Shown piece after piece: positions 36,807 through 45,300 of a stretch of 64,000 nt of DNA. The first letter of the stretch is position 1. The number at the start of each line of letters is the position of its first letter. Under the pieces are notes generated by a model. It was not told the origin of the DNA. It saw only the letters and a list, made by a program, of their open reading frames with translations, and ran no database searches. The position numbers and the translations under genes were made by a program. The DNA is taken from assembly GCA_048268885.1 (NCBI GenBank), contig JBLWUP010000012.1, positions 62,001-126,000 on the forward strand, given 5' to 3'. Source of the DNA: Pelagibius sp048268885 (lineage in GTDB: Bacteria > Pseudomonadota > Alphaproteobacteria > Kiloniellales > Kiloniellaceae).

Positions 36807-37790
36807 ATGGCAACTCTGGTTACGGGCAGCGCCGGGCATCTGGGGGAGGCGCTGGTCCGCAGGCTCCGGGCCCGCGGCGAGACGGTTGGCGGCCTCGACA
36901 TTCTGACCTCGGCCTCCACCGACCATGTCGGCTCGCTGACCGAACGTCCCTTCGTGCGTGACTGCCTGAAGGGCGTGACCACCGTCTATCACGCCGCCAC
37001 TCTGCACAAGCCCCACGTGGCGACCCACAGCCGCCAGGACTTCGTCGACACCAACATCACCGGGACCCTGAACCTCCTGGAGGAGGCGGTGGCCCAGGGT
37101 GTCGAACGCGTTGTCTTCACCAGCACGACCAGTGTCTTCGGCGACGCCCTGGTGCCGCCCCCGGGCGAGCCGGCGGCCTGGATCACCGAGGACGTGGTCC
37201 CGGTTCCCAAGAACATCTACGGCGTGACCAAGGCCGCGGCCGAGGATCTCTGCCAACTGTTCCGCCGCCGTTTCGGCCTGCCGGTCGTCGTGCTGCGCAC
37301 CGCGCGCTTCTTTCCCGAGCCGGACGACAGTCAGGCGATGCGGGACAGCTACGCCGATGCCAACGTGAAGGCCAACGAGTACCTGTTCCGGCGCGTCGAT
37401 ATCGATGACGCCGTGTCGGCTCATCTGCTGGCCGCCGAGCGCGCCGAGGCCATCGGCTTCGGGTGCTACGTCATCAGCGCGACCACGCCGTTCCGACCGG
37501 CAGACCTGCCGAAGCTGCGCTGCGACGCGCCGGCCGTGGTCCGGCGCCGTGTGCCGGACTACGAGGCGCTCTATGCCGCGCGGGGCTGGCGGATGTTCCC
37601 GGCTCTCGACCGGGTCTATGTGAACACCAGGGCCAGGGACGACCTGGGCTGGCGTCCGGTCTACGACTTCGCCCGTGTCGTGGCCGATCTCGCGGCGGGA
37701 CGCGCCCTGGGCAGCCGTCTCGCGCAGGAGGTCGGCATCAAGGGCTATCACGCGGAAGCCTTCGCCGAGGGCCCCTATCCGGTGGAGTAA
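36807..37790 (+). CDS. NAD-dependent epimerase/dehydratase (SDR)
   Basis: A 327-aa extended SDR enzyme. The cofactor motif is TGSAGHLG (6-13), the catalytic pair is in YGVTK and a Ser/Thr in STTSVFGD. It likely acts on a nucleotide sugar, but the substrate cannot be told; DNAGY-like substrate markers are absent. It precedes the HI0933 flavoprotein gene by 5 bases, so they may be co-transcribed. Confidence 0.87.
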   Translation: MATLVTGSAGHLGEALVRRLRARGETVGGLDILTSASTDHVGSLTERPFVRDCLKGVTTVYHAATLHKPHVATHSRQDFVDTNITGTLNLLEEAVAQGVERVVFTSTTSVFGDALVPPPGEPAAWITEDVVPVPKNIYGVTKAAAEDLCQLFRRRFGLPVVVLRTARFFPEPDDSQAMRDSYADANVKANEYLFRRVDIDDAVSAHLLAAERAEAIGFGCYVISATTPFRPADLPKLRCDAPAVVRRRVPDYEALYAARGWRMFPALDRVYVNTRARDDLGWRPVYDFARVVADLAAGRALGSRLAQEVGIKGYHAEAFAEGPYPVE

Positions 37791-37795
37791 AGGGG

Positions 37796-38974
37796 GTGCA
37801 CAGCTTCGATGTCATCGTTCTCGGCGCCGGGGCCGCCGGTCTCATGGCGGCCATCGAGGCCGGCAAGCGCGGCCGCGCGGTGCTGGTGATCGAGAAGGCG
37901 AAGAAGCCGGCGGAGAAGATCCGCATCTCCGGCGGCGGGCGCTGCAACTTCACCAACCTGCATTGTTCCCCGGCCAATTACCTCTCCAACAATCCGCGCT
38001 TTTGCGTTTCCGCCTTGAAGCGCTACACGCAGCAGGACTTCATCGCCCGGGTCGAGGCCGCCGGCATCGCCTGGCACGAGAAGACTTTGGGACAGCTGTT
38101 CTGCGACGGCTCGGCGCAGCAGATCATCGACCTGCTGCTTGGTGATTGCGCGGCGGCGGGCGTCGAGTTGCGCACCGAAACCACGGTGACGCGGGTCGAG
38201 AAGCAGGGCGACCGCTTTCACGTCGCAACGGACAAGGGCGATGTCGACTGCGCTTCTCTGGTCGTCGCCACCGGCGGCCCGTCGATCCCCAAGATGGGCG
38301 CGACCGGCTTCGCCTACGACCTGGCGCAACAGTTCGGCCTGAAGGTGGTGCCGCCCCGCCCCGCCCTGGTGCCTTTCACCTTCGATCCGGCGGTACTGGA
38401 GAAACTGAAGCCCTTGAGCGGCGTCTCCACCGAGGCGGTGGTGACCTGCGGCAAGGTCTCCTTCCGCGAGGCGCTGCTCTTCACCCACCGGGGCCTCAGC
38501 GGTCCGGCGATCCTGCAGATCTCCAGCTACTGGCGGCCGGGCGACGAGATATCCCTCGACCTGCTTCCGGGCCGCGACGCCTTCGAAGAGCTGCGTCGGG
38601 CGCGCTCGGAGAAGCCGAAGCAGGAGCTGCACACATTTCTTTCGGAGCTTCTGCCGAAACGCCTGGCGCAGATGTTGTGCGAAGAAAGCGGCCTCGACGG
38701 CCGCCTCGCCGACCTCTCCGATAAGAAACTGCGCCAGATCGCCGAGCTGCTGAACCGCTGGCGCCTGAAGCCCGGCGGCACCGAAGGCTACCGCACCGCC
38801 GAGGTGACGGCTGGGGGCGTCGACACCGGCGAGATCTCGTCGAAGACCTTCGAGGCCAAGCAGGTGCCCGGCCTCTACTTCATCGGCGAGTGCCTGGACG
38901 TCACCGGCTGGCTCGGCGGCTACAATTTCCAGTGGGCTTGGTCCTCCGGCCACGCGGCGGGGCAGGTCATCTAG
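37796..38974 (+). CDS. HI0933-family FAD-dependent oxidoreductase
   Basis: A 392-aa flavoprotein of the HI0933/YhiN family. The FAD fold begins VIVLGAGAAGLMAAIEAGKR (about 6-25), then KIRISGGGRCNFTNLHC (about 43-59) and GLYFIGECLDVTGWLGGYNF near the end. Family members are putative dehydrogenases with no firm substrate. It starts at GTG with AGGGG directly before it and GGAG 8 bases upstream. Length is usual. Confidence 0.9.
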   Translation: MHSFDVIVLGAGAAGLMAAIEAGKRGRAVLVIEKAKKPAEKIRISGGGRCNFTNLHCSPANYLSNNPRFCVSALKRYTQQDFIARVEAAGIAWHEKTLGQLFCDGSAQQIIDLLLGDCAAAGVELRTETTVTRVEKQGDRFHVATDKGDVDCASLVVATGGPSIPKMGATGFAYDLAQQFGLKVVPPRPALVPFTFDPAVLEKLKPLSGVSTEAVVTCGKVSFREALLFTHRGLSGPAILQISSYWRPGDEISLDLLPGRDAFEELRRARSEKPKQELHTFLSELLPKRLAQMLCEESGLDGRLADLSDKKLRQIAELLNRWRLKPGGTEGYRTAEVTAGGVDTGEISSKTFEAKQVPGLYFIGECLDVTGWLGGYNFQWAWSSGHAAGQVI

Positions 38975-39017
38975 GGACGCGACGGTCAGCCGCAGGCAAA
39001 ACACAGCCTTGCCGCTT

Positions 39018-39035
39018 GCCGCAGCAGCGGCTTTT
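39018..39035 (+). terminator. Short intrinsic terminator after the HI0933 gene
   Basis: GCCGC-AGCA-GCGGC (39018-39031) is followed by TTTT (39032-39035). The 5-bp stem is short but GC-only, and it lies 44 bases past the HI0933 stop and 78 bases before pgk. Confidence 0.4.
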
Positions 39036-39112
39036 GGCGAAACTCCGGCCTCCTAAAAAGACCAAGAAACGCCTGAAGGCGCCGCCCCCGTCAATTTCAG
39101 CGAGGCCTCCCT

Positions 39113-40312
39113 ATGCCGACCTTCAAGACCCTCGACGACCTGGATGTCGCCGGCAAGACCGTGCTGCTGCGCGTCGACTTCAACGTGCCGATGTCCGACG
39201 GCAAGGTGAGCGACGCGACCCGCATAGAGCGTGCGGCGCCGACCATCAAGGATCTCACGGCCAAGGGCGCCAAGGTTCTGCTGCTGTCCCACTTCGGCCG
39301 GCCCAAGGGCAAGCCGAACCCGGAGATGTCGCTGAAGCCGCTGGTTCCGGCGGTGTCGAAAGTGCTGGGCCAGGAGGTCGCCTTCGCCGAGGACTGCATC
39401 GGCGCGCCGGCCGAGACCGTGGCCAAGGGCTTGGCCGAGGGCGGCGTCGCCCTGCTGGAGAACCTGCGCTTCCATGCGGGCGAAGAGGCCAACGATCCGG
39501 AATTCGCGAAGGCGCTGGCGGCGCTGGGCGATGCCTACGTCAGCGACGCCTTCTCGGCGGCGCACCGGGCGCACGCCTCCACAGAGGGCGTGGCGCGTCT
39601 GCTGCCGGCAGCGGCGGGCCGTCTCATGCAGACGGAGCTGGAGCATCTGGCGGCGGCGCTGGAAAAGCCGAAACGTCCGGTCGCGGCCATCGTCGGTGGC
39701 GCCAAGATCTCGACCAAGCTCGACCTGCTGGGCAACCTGGTGGCCAAGGTCGACATGCTGGTGATCGGCGGCGGCATGGCCAACACCTTCCTGAACGCCC
39801 TCGGCGTGGACGTCGGCAAGTCGCTCTGTGAGCACGACCTGGCCGACACGGCGAAGGAGATCCTCGGCAAGGCCAAGGCCGCCGGCTGCGACGTGGTGCT
39901 GCCGACCGACGCGGTGGTGGCCGGCGAGTTCAAGGCCGGCGCGGCCAACGAGACCGTCTCGGTGAAGGCGGTGCCGAGCGACAAGATGATCCTCGACTGC
40001 GGCCCGGCGACGGCCGAGCACCTGGCCAAGCGCCTCACCGACTGCGCGACCCTGGTGTGGAACGGCCCGCTCGGCGCCTTCGAGATCCCGCCCTTCGATG
40101 CCGCGACCAACGCCGTGGCCCAGGCGGCGGCGAAGCTCACGAAAGACGGCAAGCTGCTGACCGTGGCTGGCGGCGGTGACACCGTCGCGGCGCTGGCCCA
40201 TGCCGGGGTGATCGATGATTTCTCCTATGTCTCGACCGCCGGCGGTGCCTTCCTGGAATGGCTGGAAGGCAAGACCCTGCCCGGCGTGAAGGCGCTGGAA
40301 GACGCGGCCTAG
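39113..40312 (+). CDS. pgk: Phosphoglycerate kinase
   Basis: A 399-aa Pgk, which interconverts 1,3-bisphosphoglycerate and 3-phosphoglycerate with ATP formation. The signature LLRVDFNVPMSDGKVSD (about 18-34) and LSHFGRPKG (about 60-68) bind the substrate, and VVAAIVGGAKISTKLDLL-type and GGGDT nucleotide loops are present. Length is normal. Gap and fbp genes are not nearby, so it stands alone here. Confidence 0.97.
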   Translation: MPTFKTLDDLDVAGKTVLLRVDFNVPMSDGKVSDATRIERAAPTIKDLTAKGAKVLLLSHFGRPKGKPNPEMSLKPLVPAVSKVLGQEVAFAEDCIGAPAETVAKGLAEGGVALLENLRFHAGEEANDPEFAKALAALGDAYVSDAFSAAHRAHASTEGVARLLPAAAGRLMQTELEHLAAALEKPKRPVAAIVGGAKISTKLDLLGNLVAKVDMLVIGGGMANTFLNALGVDVGKSLCEHDLADTAKEILGKAKAAGCDVVLPTDAVVAGEFKAGAANETVSVKAVPSDKMILDCGPATAEHLAKRLTDCATLVWNGPLGAFEIPPFDAATNAVAQAAAKLTKDGKLLTVAGGGDTVAALAHAGVIDDFSYVSTAGGAFLEWLEGKTLPGVKALEDAA

Positions 40313-40321
40313 TCGTTTCAT

Positions 40322-40486
40322 CCCTCTCCCCAGCGTGGGAGAGGGAGGGGCCCGCGTAGCGGGAGGGTGAGGGGGCTTTGTTTCTTCAGCAAGGCGCGAG
40401 CTCTCCCCCTCACCCAGCTTCGCCTAAGCTCGTTCTTCGAACTCGCAAAGGCTACGCAACCTTCTCCCGCAAAGGGGAGAGGGATT
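40322..40486. repeat. REP-like repeat block after pgk
   Basis: A block of palindromic C/T- and G/A-rich stretches. ccctctcccc (40322-40331) pairs with ggggagaggg (40475-40484), and gcgggagggtgagggggc pairs with gctctccccctcacccag. The block is between convergent pgk and the LysE gene. A third related copy, cctctcccacgaaggggaga, lies at 41128-41150. Confidence 0.75.
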
Positions 40487-40488
40487 AG

Positions 40489-41115
40489 TCAGTCCAGCCG
40501 CGCGGTGAGGATCTTGAAGCCGGCGGCGCCGAAGGCGAGGGCGAAGACCGCCTCGAACCAGCGGCGCAGCTTCGCGTAGCCGGCGGTCAGCGGGGGGCTG
40601 GAGAACAGCAGCGCGTAGCCGTGGAAGACGATGACGCTCTGCAGGCCGATGGCGGCGATGATCGTCGCGAGGGTCGCGGGCGAGCTTCCCGCCGGCACGC
40701 CGACCGAATAGAGCGCGCCGAAGAACAGGATCGCCTTGGGATTGGTCAGGTGCAGCAGCAGGCCGCGCCGGTAGGCGGCGCGCAGCGATGGCACCGCGAC
40801 CTTTGCGGCGACGGGCGTCTCGCGCCGCAGCGCCGAGCGCGCCGACTTCACCGCCAGGAAGATCAGGTAGGCGGCGCCGATATAGCGCATCACCTCGAAG
40901 GCCCAGGCATTGGCCAGCATGACGACACTGAGGCCCGCCGCCGCGGCGATCGACCAGGTGAGCGAGCCGGTGGTGACGCCGGCGGCCAGGGCCAGGCCGT
41001 AGGGCCGGCCTGAAGCCATGGAGGTGCCGGCGATGGCCAGCGTCGCGGGGCCGGGGCTGCCCGTCGCGATGAGGGCGGCCAGCAGGATAAGCGGCAGGTT
41101 CACGTCAGCGATCAT
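40489..41115 (-). CDS. LysE/RhtB family exporter
   Basis: A 208-aa amino acid exporter with about six hydrophobic helices, of the LysE/RhtB family: IATGSPGPATLAIAGTSMA (about 17-35) is the N-terminal signature and LHLTNPKAILFFGALY marks the middle. It may export threonine, lysine, homoserine lactones or similar. The ATG at 41115 is chosen since the frame upstream lies in a repeat and the adjacent gene edge. Its start lies 41 bases beyond the end of the cupin gene on the same strand. Confidence 0.88.
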   Translation of the reverse strand: MIADVNLPLILLAALIATGSPGPATLAIAGTSMASGRPYGLALAAGVTTGSLTWSIAAAAGLSVVMLANAWAFEVMRYIGAAYLIFLAVKSARSALRRETPVAAKVAVPSLRAAYRRGLLLHLTNPKAILFFGALYSVGVPAGSSPATLATIIAAIGLQSVIVFHGYALLFSSPPLTAGYAKLRRWFEAVFALAFGAAGFKILTARLD

Positions 41116-41155
41116 CTTTCCTTCCTTTCCTCTCCCACGAAGGGGAGAGGTGAAA

Positions 41156-42346
41156 TTACGCAATCGCGCGCATGGCCTTCATGTTCTGGATCAGCTCGGC
41201 GACGGCGGCTTCGCTCATGTCGGGGAACTGGGTCTTCAAGGTGGCGGCGCTGACGCTGTCGCGGCTCATGATGAAGCGCACCTGCGTGGCGATGTCGCGC
41301 GGCACCTCGACGTGCTGCTTGCCGTCGGTGAGGATCGGCCGGCCGTTCTGCTGCACCATGCGCACCTTCTTGCTGACCTGGTAGCTCTCCTCCGCCGGCG
41401 CCGCCGCGCAGGGCGCCGCGACGCGGCTTTCCAAATCGTAGCTCTTGAACTCGTAAGGCCAGTCCTCGGCCGCCTTGGCGGCGGCCTGCAGCGCGGCCTT
41501 CGACGACAGGATGCCGTCGACCTTCTTGCCCATCTTCTTCAAGAGCTTGCCCAGCGCCGCGCCGTCGGCCTTGTGCGGCAGGTCGGCGCGCAGCTCCGGG
41601 TCCTGCACCGCGGCCTCCCAGATGATGCCCAGCAGGTCCAGCGGCTTGGGCAGGGTGACGCCGAAGGCGATGTGCAGCGCACCGTTTTGCGAGGCCAGCG
41701 CGTCATGGTAGAGGCCGCGCGGAATGTACAGCAGGTCGCCCGGCTGCATGCGGACTTCTTCGGCGACCTTGCCGGCGCGGCGTTCGCGCTCGGCGTCGCC
41801 GAACTGGAAGCTCGGATGGTTGATCGGCGTGTCTTCGCGGTTCTCGTAGATGTTCCAGACCTTTTCGCCGTTGCAGTGCACGGCGAAGACCTCGTGCACG
41901 TCGCAGTGCGGGCCGAAGGCCTGGTGCTGCGACATGGAGAAGTAGAGGTTGGCTTGGCTGCGGCCGCCCGTCGCTTCCTGCAGCTCGTTGGCGAATTGGC
42001 GCACGCCGGGGGACAGGGCGTCGATGTCGTTGAGGATCACCGAAGCGCCCTTGCCGATCCAGTCCTGCACCTTGTCCGGGTCCGGGCGCAGCGCCTCGCC
42101 GCCCAGGGCCAGCGCCTTGGCGCAGTACTCCGGCACCGGCACCGGGTTCCGGTCGACGAAGAGCTTCAGGGTCTGCGGCGACCAGACGGAAGTCATCGAC
42201 ATGAGGGCATTGAGGCCGCCCAGCGTCATGATCGCCGCCGTGCGCTCCGGCGTGCCCTTCACGTGCAGGTGCTTCTTGCCGAAATAGTCCCGGAAGAAGG
42301 TCTCGGCGTCGATCGGGGCGAGCAGGCTGTCGAGAAGAGAGGGCAT
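41156..42346 (-). CDS. Cupin-4/JmjC-like oxygenase
   Basis: A 396-aa protein of the cupin-4 (JmjC-related; PF08007) family. The iron site H-x-D is at His147/Asp149 (FGPHCDVHE) and the distal His at His214 (LYH), so it is probably a Fe(II)/2-oxoglutarate oxygenase, possibly a ribosomal-protein hydroxylase as RoxA/YcfD. A C-terminal helical part (about 270-396) with PRDIATQVRFIMSRDSVSA follows. It is upstream of the LysE gene on the same strand. Confidence 0.85.
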   Translation of the reverse strand: MPSLLDSLLAPIDAETFFRDYFGKKHLHVKGTPERTAAIMTLGGLNALMSMTSVWSPQTLKLFVDRNPVPVPEYCAKALALGGEALRPDPDKVQDWIGKGASVILNDIDALSPGVRQFANELQEATGGRSQANLYFSMSQHQAFGPHCDVHEVFAVHCNGEKVWNIYENREDTPINHPSFQFGDAERERRAGKVAEEVRMQPGDLLYIPRGLYHDALASQNGALHIAFGVTLPKPLDLLGIIWEAAVQDPELRADLPHKADGAALGKLLKKMGKKVDGILSSKAALQAAAKAAEDWPYEFKSYDLESRVAAPCAAAPAEESYQVSKKVRMVQQNGRPILTDGKQHVEVPRDIATQVRFIMSRDSVSAATLKTQFPDMSEAAVAELIQNMKAMRAIA

Positions 42347-42434
42347 GCGCCTCCGCCATGGGGCTCAAGGGGCCGAAGTGTTCCCTTGGGTATAGGGCGA
42401 GAGCCCGGTGCCGCGCAAGGCCGCGCGGTCGCGG

Positions 42435-42791
42435 CTAAAAGAAGCCGCGGCCCCAGGTCATCAGCACCAGGGCGCCGGCCCCGGCGGCGACGCCCAGGCC
42501 GATGTTGCGCCGGGTGAGGAAGAAAATCGCCAGGGCGATGACCGCCGCGGCGATGCGGTCCGGCGAGGCGGCCTCCGCCAGGGGGCCGTTGGGCAGCAGG
42601 ATCATGCGGGCGATGAGCCCGGCCAGCAGGGCATAGGCGACACAGGCCACCCACTCGAAGAGCCGGCTGCCGGCGTCGATGCGCCCGGAGAGCGCGACGC
42701 CCAGGGCGCGCCAGAAATAGGTCGCCAGGCCGCCGACGATCATCAGTATCAGGGCCCAGAGCGGGGCATCGGTGGCGATCTGCTCAGGCAC
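42435..42791 (-). CDS. azlD: AzlD domain protein (second pair)
   Basis: A 118-aa small subunit with about four hydrophobic helices: LMIVGGLATYFWRALGVAL (about 14-32) and VACVAYALLAGLIARMIL. I start at the GTG at 42791 since GGGGAGG lies 8 bases upstream; the GTG at 42800 would touch that site directly. It overlaps azlC by 8 bases, so both are coupled as in the first pair. Confidence 0.83.
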   Translation of the reverse strand: MPEQIATDAPLWALILMIVGGLATYFWRALGVALSGRIDAGSRLFEWVACVAYALLAGLIARMILLPNGPLAEAASPDRIAAAVIALAIFFLTRRNIGLGVAAGAGALVLMTWGRGFF

Positions 42792-43566
42792 GGCCGTCAC
42801 CTCCCCGCTTGGCGGGCAGCAGCGCGTCGGCGGCGAAGGCCAGGGTGCCGGCCAGCAGGCCGGTGATGAGCAGGCCCCAGTCGGGGGAGACCAGGTGCAG
42901 CGGCGGGCCGAGCAGCGCGCCGACCACTAGCGCCAGCATGCGCCCGCGGTGGCGGGCGTCGGCGACGAAGACCAGCATGAAGTAGATCGGATTGAGGAAC
43001 ACCAGGCCCAGGGTGACGAAGCCCGGCAGGCCGCCGGCCAGGTAGTAGCCGGTGGCGGTGGTCACCAGGCACATGGACCATAGCGCGGTGCCGAAGCCGG
43101 CGAAGTAGGGCAGGCGCTGGTTCGCCGGCAGGGTCGGGCAGAGGCGCATGGCCGCCGCCCAGGCGGTCACGGCGACGAAGTGCGAGCAGAGGTAGTAGCG
43201 CCAGCGCGGCGTGCCCGGCGCGCGCAGGTAGGGCATCAGGGCCACGGTCATGGGCAGCAGGCGCGCGTTGGTCATGGCCACCGCCGCCGCCACCACGAAG
43301 ATCGAGCTGCCCAGGCTGTAGAGCTCGATCACCACGATCTGGCCGGGCAGGGCCCAGCCGGTGAAGGTGGAGAACAGCCCGAGCCAGACGTCGAGGCCGG
43401 CGCCCTGCACCAGGGAACCGAAGCCGAGGTAGGAAGAGCCCAGCACCAGCATGGGCACGCCGACGCTGTCGCGCAGTCCCGCGAGGGCGGCCGCGCGCGG
43501 CGAGGCGAAGGCGCGCGAGGCCGAGGCTGCTGCGGCTGCTGGGGAAGGGGAATCAGGTGGAGACAT
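42784..43566 (-). CDS. azlC: AzlC family exporter subunit (second pair)
   Basis: A 260-aa AzlC-type large subunit with about seven hydrophobic helices (VGVPMLVLGSSYLGFGSLVQ; VVAAAVAMTNARLLPMTVAL). It is clearly distant from the first azlC, so the pairs are not a recent duplication and likely differ in substrate. The N-terminal 30 residues are Ala/Ser/Pro-rich. ATG at 43566 is used. Confidence 0.85.
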   Translation of the reverse strand: MSPPDSPSPAAAAASASRAFASPRAAALAGLRDSVGVPMLVLGSSYLGFGSLVQGAGLDVWLGLFSTFTGWALPGQIVVIELYSLGSSIFVVAAAVAMTNARLLPMTVALMPYLRAPGTPRWRYYLCSHFVAVTAWAAAMRLCPTLPANQRLPYFAGFGTALWSMCLVTTATGYYLAGGLPGFVTLGLVFLNPIYFMLVFVADARHRGRMLALVVGALLGPPLHLVSPDWGLLITGLLAGTLAFAADALLPAKRGGDGRA

Positions 43567-43713
43567 CGTTCCCAAGGCTAGCCGCGCCGGGCGCAGCCGG
43601 CCAACACCCAATGGGGCAAGGCTGCCATGCGGCATCCTGACGGCTGGCGGGGAGGAAGGGGCGCCCTGGACCCAGGTTTCCCGCGAGTACCCGTATCCTA
43701 GATCACACGTGCC

Positions 43714-45291
43714 CTAGATTACACGTTCCGGGGGCAGGCGGACGATGGCCTTGGTGCCGGCGCCGGGCTGGCTCTCCAGCTCCAGGCGGCCGCCGTGCAG
43801 CTTCACGAAGCCGTCGGACAGCGGCAGGCCGAGGCCGGTGCCTTCGAACTGCCGGCTCAGGCGGCTGTCGACCTGCTCGAAGGGGGCGAAGGCACGCGGA
43901 ATGTCCTCGGCGGCGATGCCGATGCCGGTGTCGGTCACCTCGAAGGTGAAGCTGCCGTCGGCTTCGCGCCGTGCGCCCAGGGCGACGCGCCCGCCCTCGG
44001 GCGTGAACTTGATGGCGTTGGACATGAGGTTCAGCAGCACCTGCTTCAGCTTGCGCTCGTCCGCCCTGAGGCGCGGCAGGTCCTTCGGCAGTTCGACCTC
44101 CAGGGTCAACTGGGCGCGCTTGGCGCGCTCGGCCACCAGGCGTTCGACCGCCCCGACCACGTCGAAGGGGCAGACCTCCTCCTCGCGCAGCTCGTGGGCG
44201 CCGGCTTCGATCTTGGCGACGTCGAGGATGTCGTTGATCAGGGTCAGCAGGTGCTGGGCGCTCTCGTGGATGTCGGCGGCATAGCTCTTGTATTGAACAC
44301 TGCCCAGCGACCCCAGCAGTTCGCTTTCCATAATCTCGGAAAAGCCGATCACCGCGTTCAAGGGGGTGCGCAGCTCGTGGCTCATGTTGGCCAGGAACTC
44401 GGTCTTGGCACGGTTGGCCAGCTCGGCGCTTTCCTTGGCGCTGATCAGGGCGTCCTCGCGCTGGCGCAGGGCCGTGATGTTCTCCGCCGTGCCGCGGTAG
44501 CCGAGGAAATTGCCGCTGTCGGGGCAGTAGACCGGCAGGCCGTTGAGGCGGAACAGCAGGGCCTCGCCCTTGCGGTGCTTCACCTCGATCTCGATGTCGC
44601 GGAAGGGGGTGTGGCGCTCGCTGGTGGCCAGCGACAGCAGCTTGGGCGTGCGCTCCACCGGCAGGTCGTTCAGCGAGCGGCCGATGATCTCGCGCGGATG
44701 ATAGCCGAGGGCGTCGTGCACGCGCGGCGACACGAAGGTCAGCACCAGCGCCCGGTCGGTTTCCCACACCCAGTCGGAAACCAGGCGCGTGGTGTCGTCC
44801 AGCCGGGTGGTGGCCTGGACCAGCGCCGTGGCGGTGGCCTTCAGCTTGGTGGTCGGCTCATAGACCAGGGCGGTGGCGCGCATGCCGCCGTCGGCGCCGC
44901 GGATCGGCCGGCGCTTGGCGCGGAAGTATTCGGTGCGCCCGTCGATGACCAGCTTGTGTTCCTGGCTGACGGCGATGGGGGTGGCGTCGCCGCCCTGCGG
45001 CATCAGGCCCAGGGTCGACTGGTTGGGCAGGGCGCCGGCTGCGGCCAGGGCGCCGACGATCTTGTGATAGCCCTTATTGGCGTAGATCACTTCGCCGTCA
45101 GGGTTCACGATACAGGTCGGCGGGCCTTCCTCCAGCAGCTCGCGCTGCAGGAGGAGCAGCAGGTCTTCGACCTCGCCCGATGGACTCGAGACCTGCAGGG
45201 CGGACGCCTGGGGCGAGGTACGCCCTTTTGGCGCGCTGCCGGTCTCGGCGTTGCGCGCCACCATTTTGGGTTTGCCTACATCTGTCGTCAC
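43714..45291 (-). CDS. Soluble PAS sensor histidine kinase, DivJ/PleC-like
   Basis: A 525-aa cytoplasmic kinase without membrane segments. Two PAS domains (about 55-145 and 170-275) are followed by HisKA with His305 in SHELRTPLNAVIGFSEIM and an HATPase domain (about 390-520; NLMSNAIKFTPEGG, DTGIGIAAEDIPRAFAPF, GTGLGLPLSDG). The ILDVAKIEAGAHEL stretch after the His region is typical of DivJ/PleC/PdhS kinases that act on DivK. No receiver gene is near. It follows the DUF2336 gene by 9 bases, so they are one operon. Start is GTG at 45291. Confidence 0.9.
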   Translation of the reverse strand: MTTDVGKPKMVARNAETGSAPKGRTSPQASALQVSSPSGEVEDLLLLLQRELLEEGPPTCIVNPDGEVIYANKGYHKIVGALAAAGALPNQSTLGLMPQGGDATPIAVSQEHKLVIDGRTEYFRAKRRPIRGADGGMRATALVYEPTTKLKATATALVQATTRLDDTTRLVSDWVWETDRALVLTFVSPRVHDALGYHPREIIGRSLNDLPVERTPKLLSLATSERHTPFRDIEIEVKHRKGEALLFRLNGLPVYCPDSGNFLGYRGTAENITALRQREDALISAKESAELANRAKTEFLANMSHELRTPLNAVIGFSEIMESELLGSLGSVQYKSYAADIHESAQHLLTLINDILDVAKIEAGAHELREEEVCPFDVVGAVERLVAERAKRAQLTLEVELPKDLPRLRADERKLKQVLLNLMSNAIKFTPEGGRVALGARREADGSFTFEVTDTGIGIAAEDIPRAFAPFEQVDSRLSRQFEGTGLGLPLSDGFVKLHGGRLELESQPGAGTKAIVRLPPERVI

Positions 45292-45300
45292 CGGCCCTGC

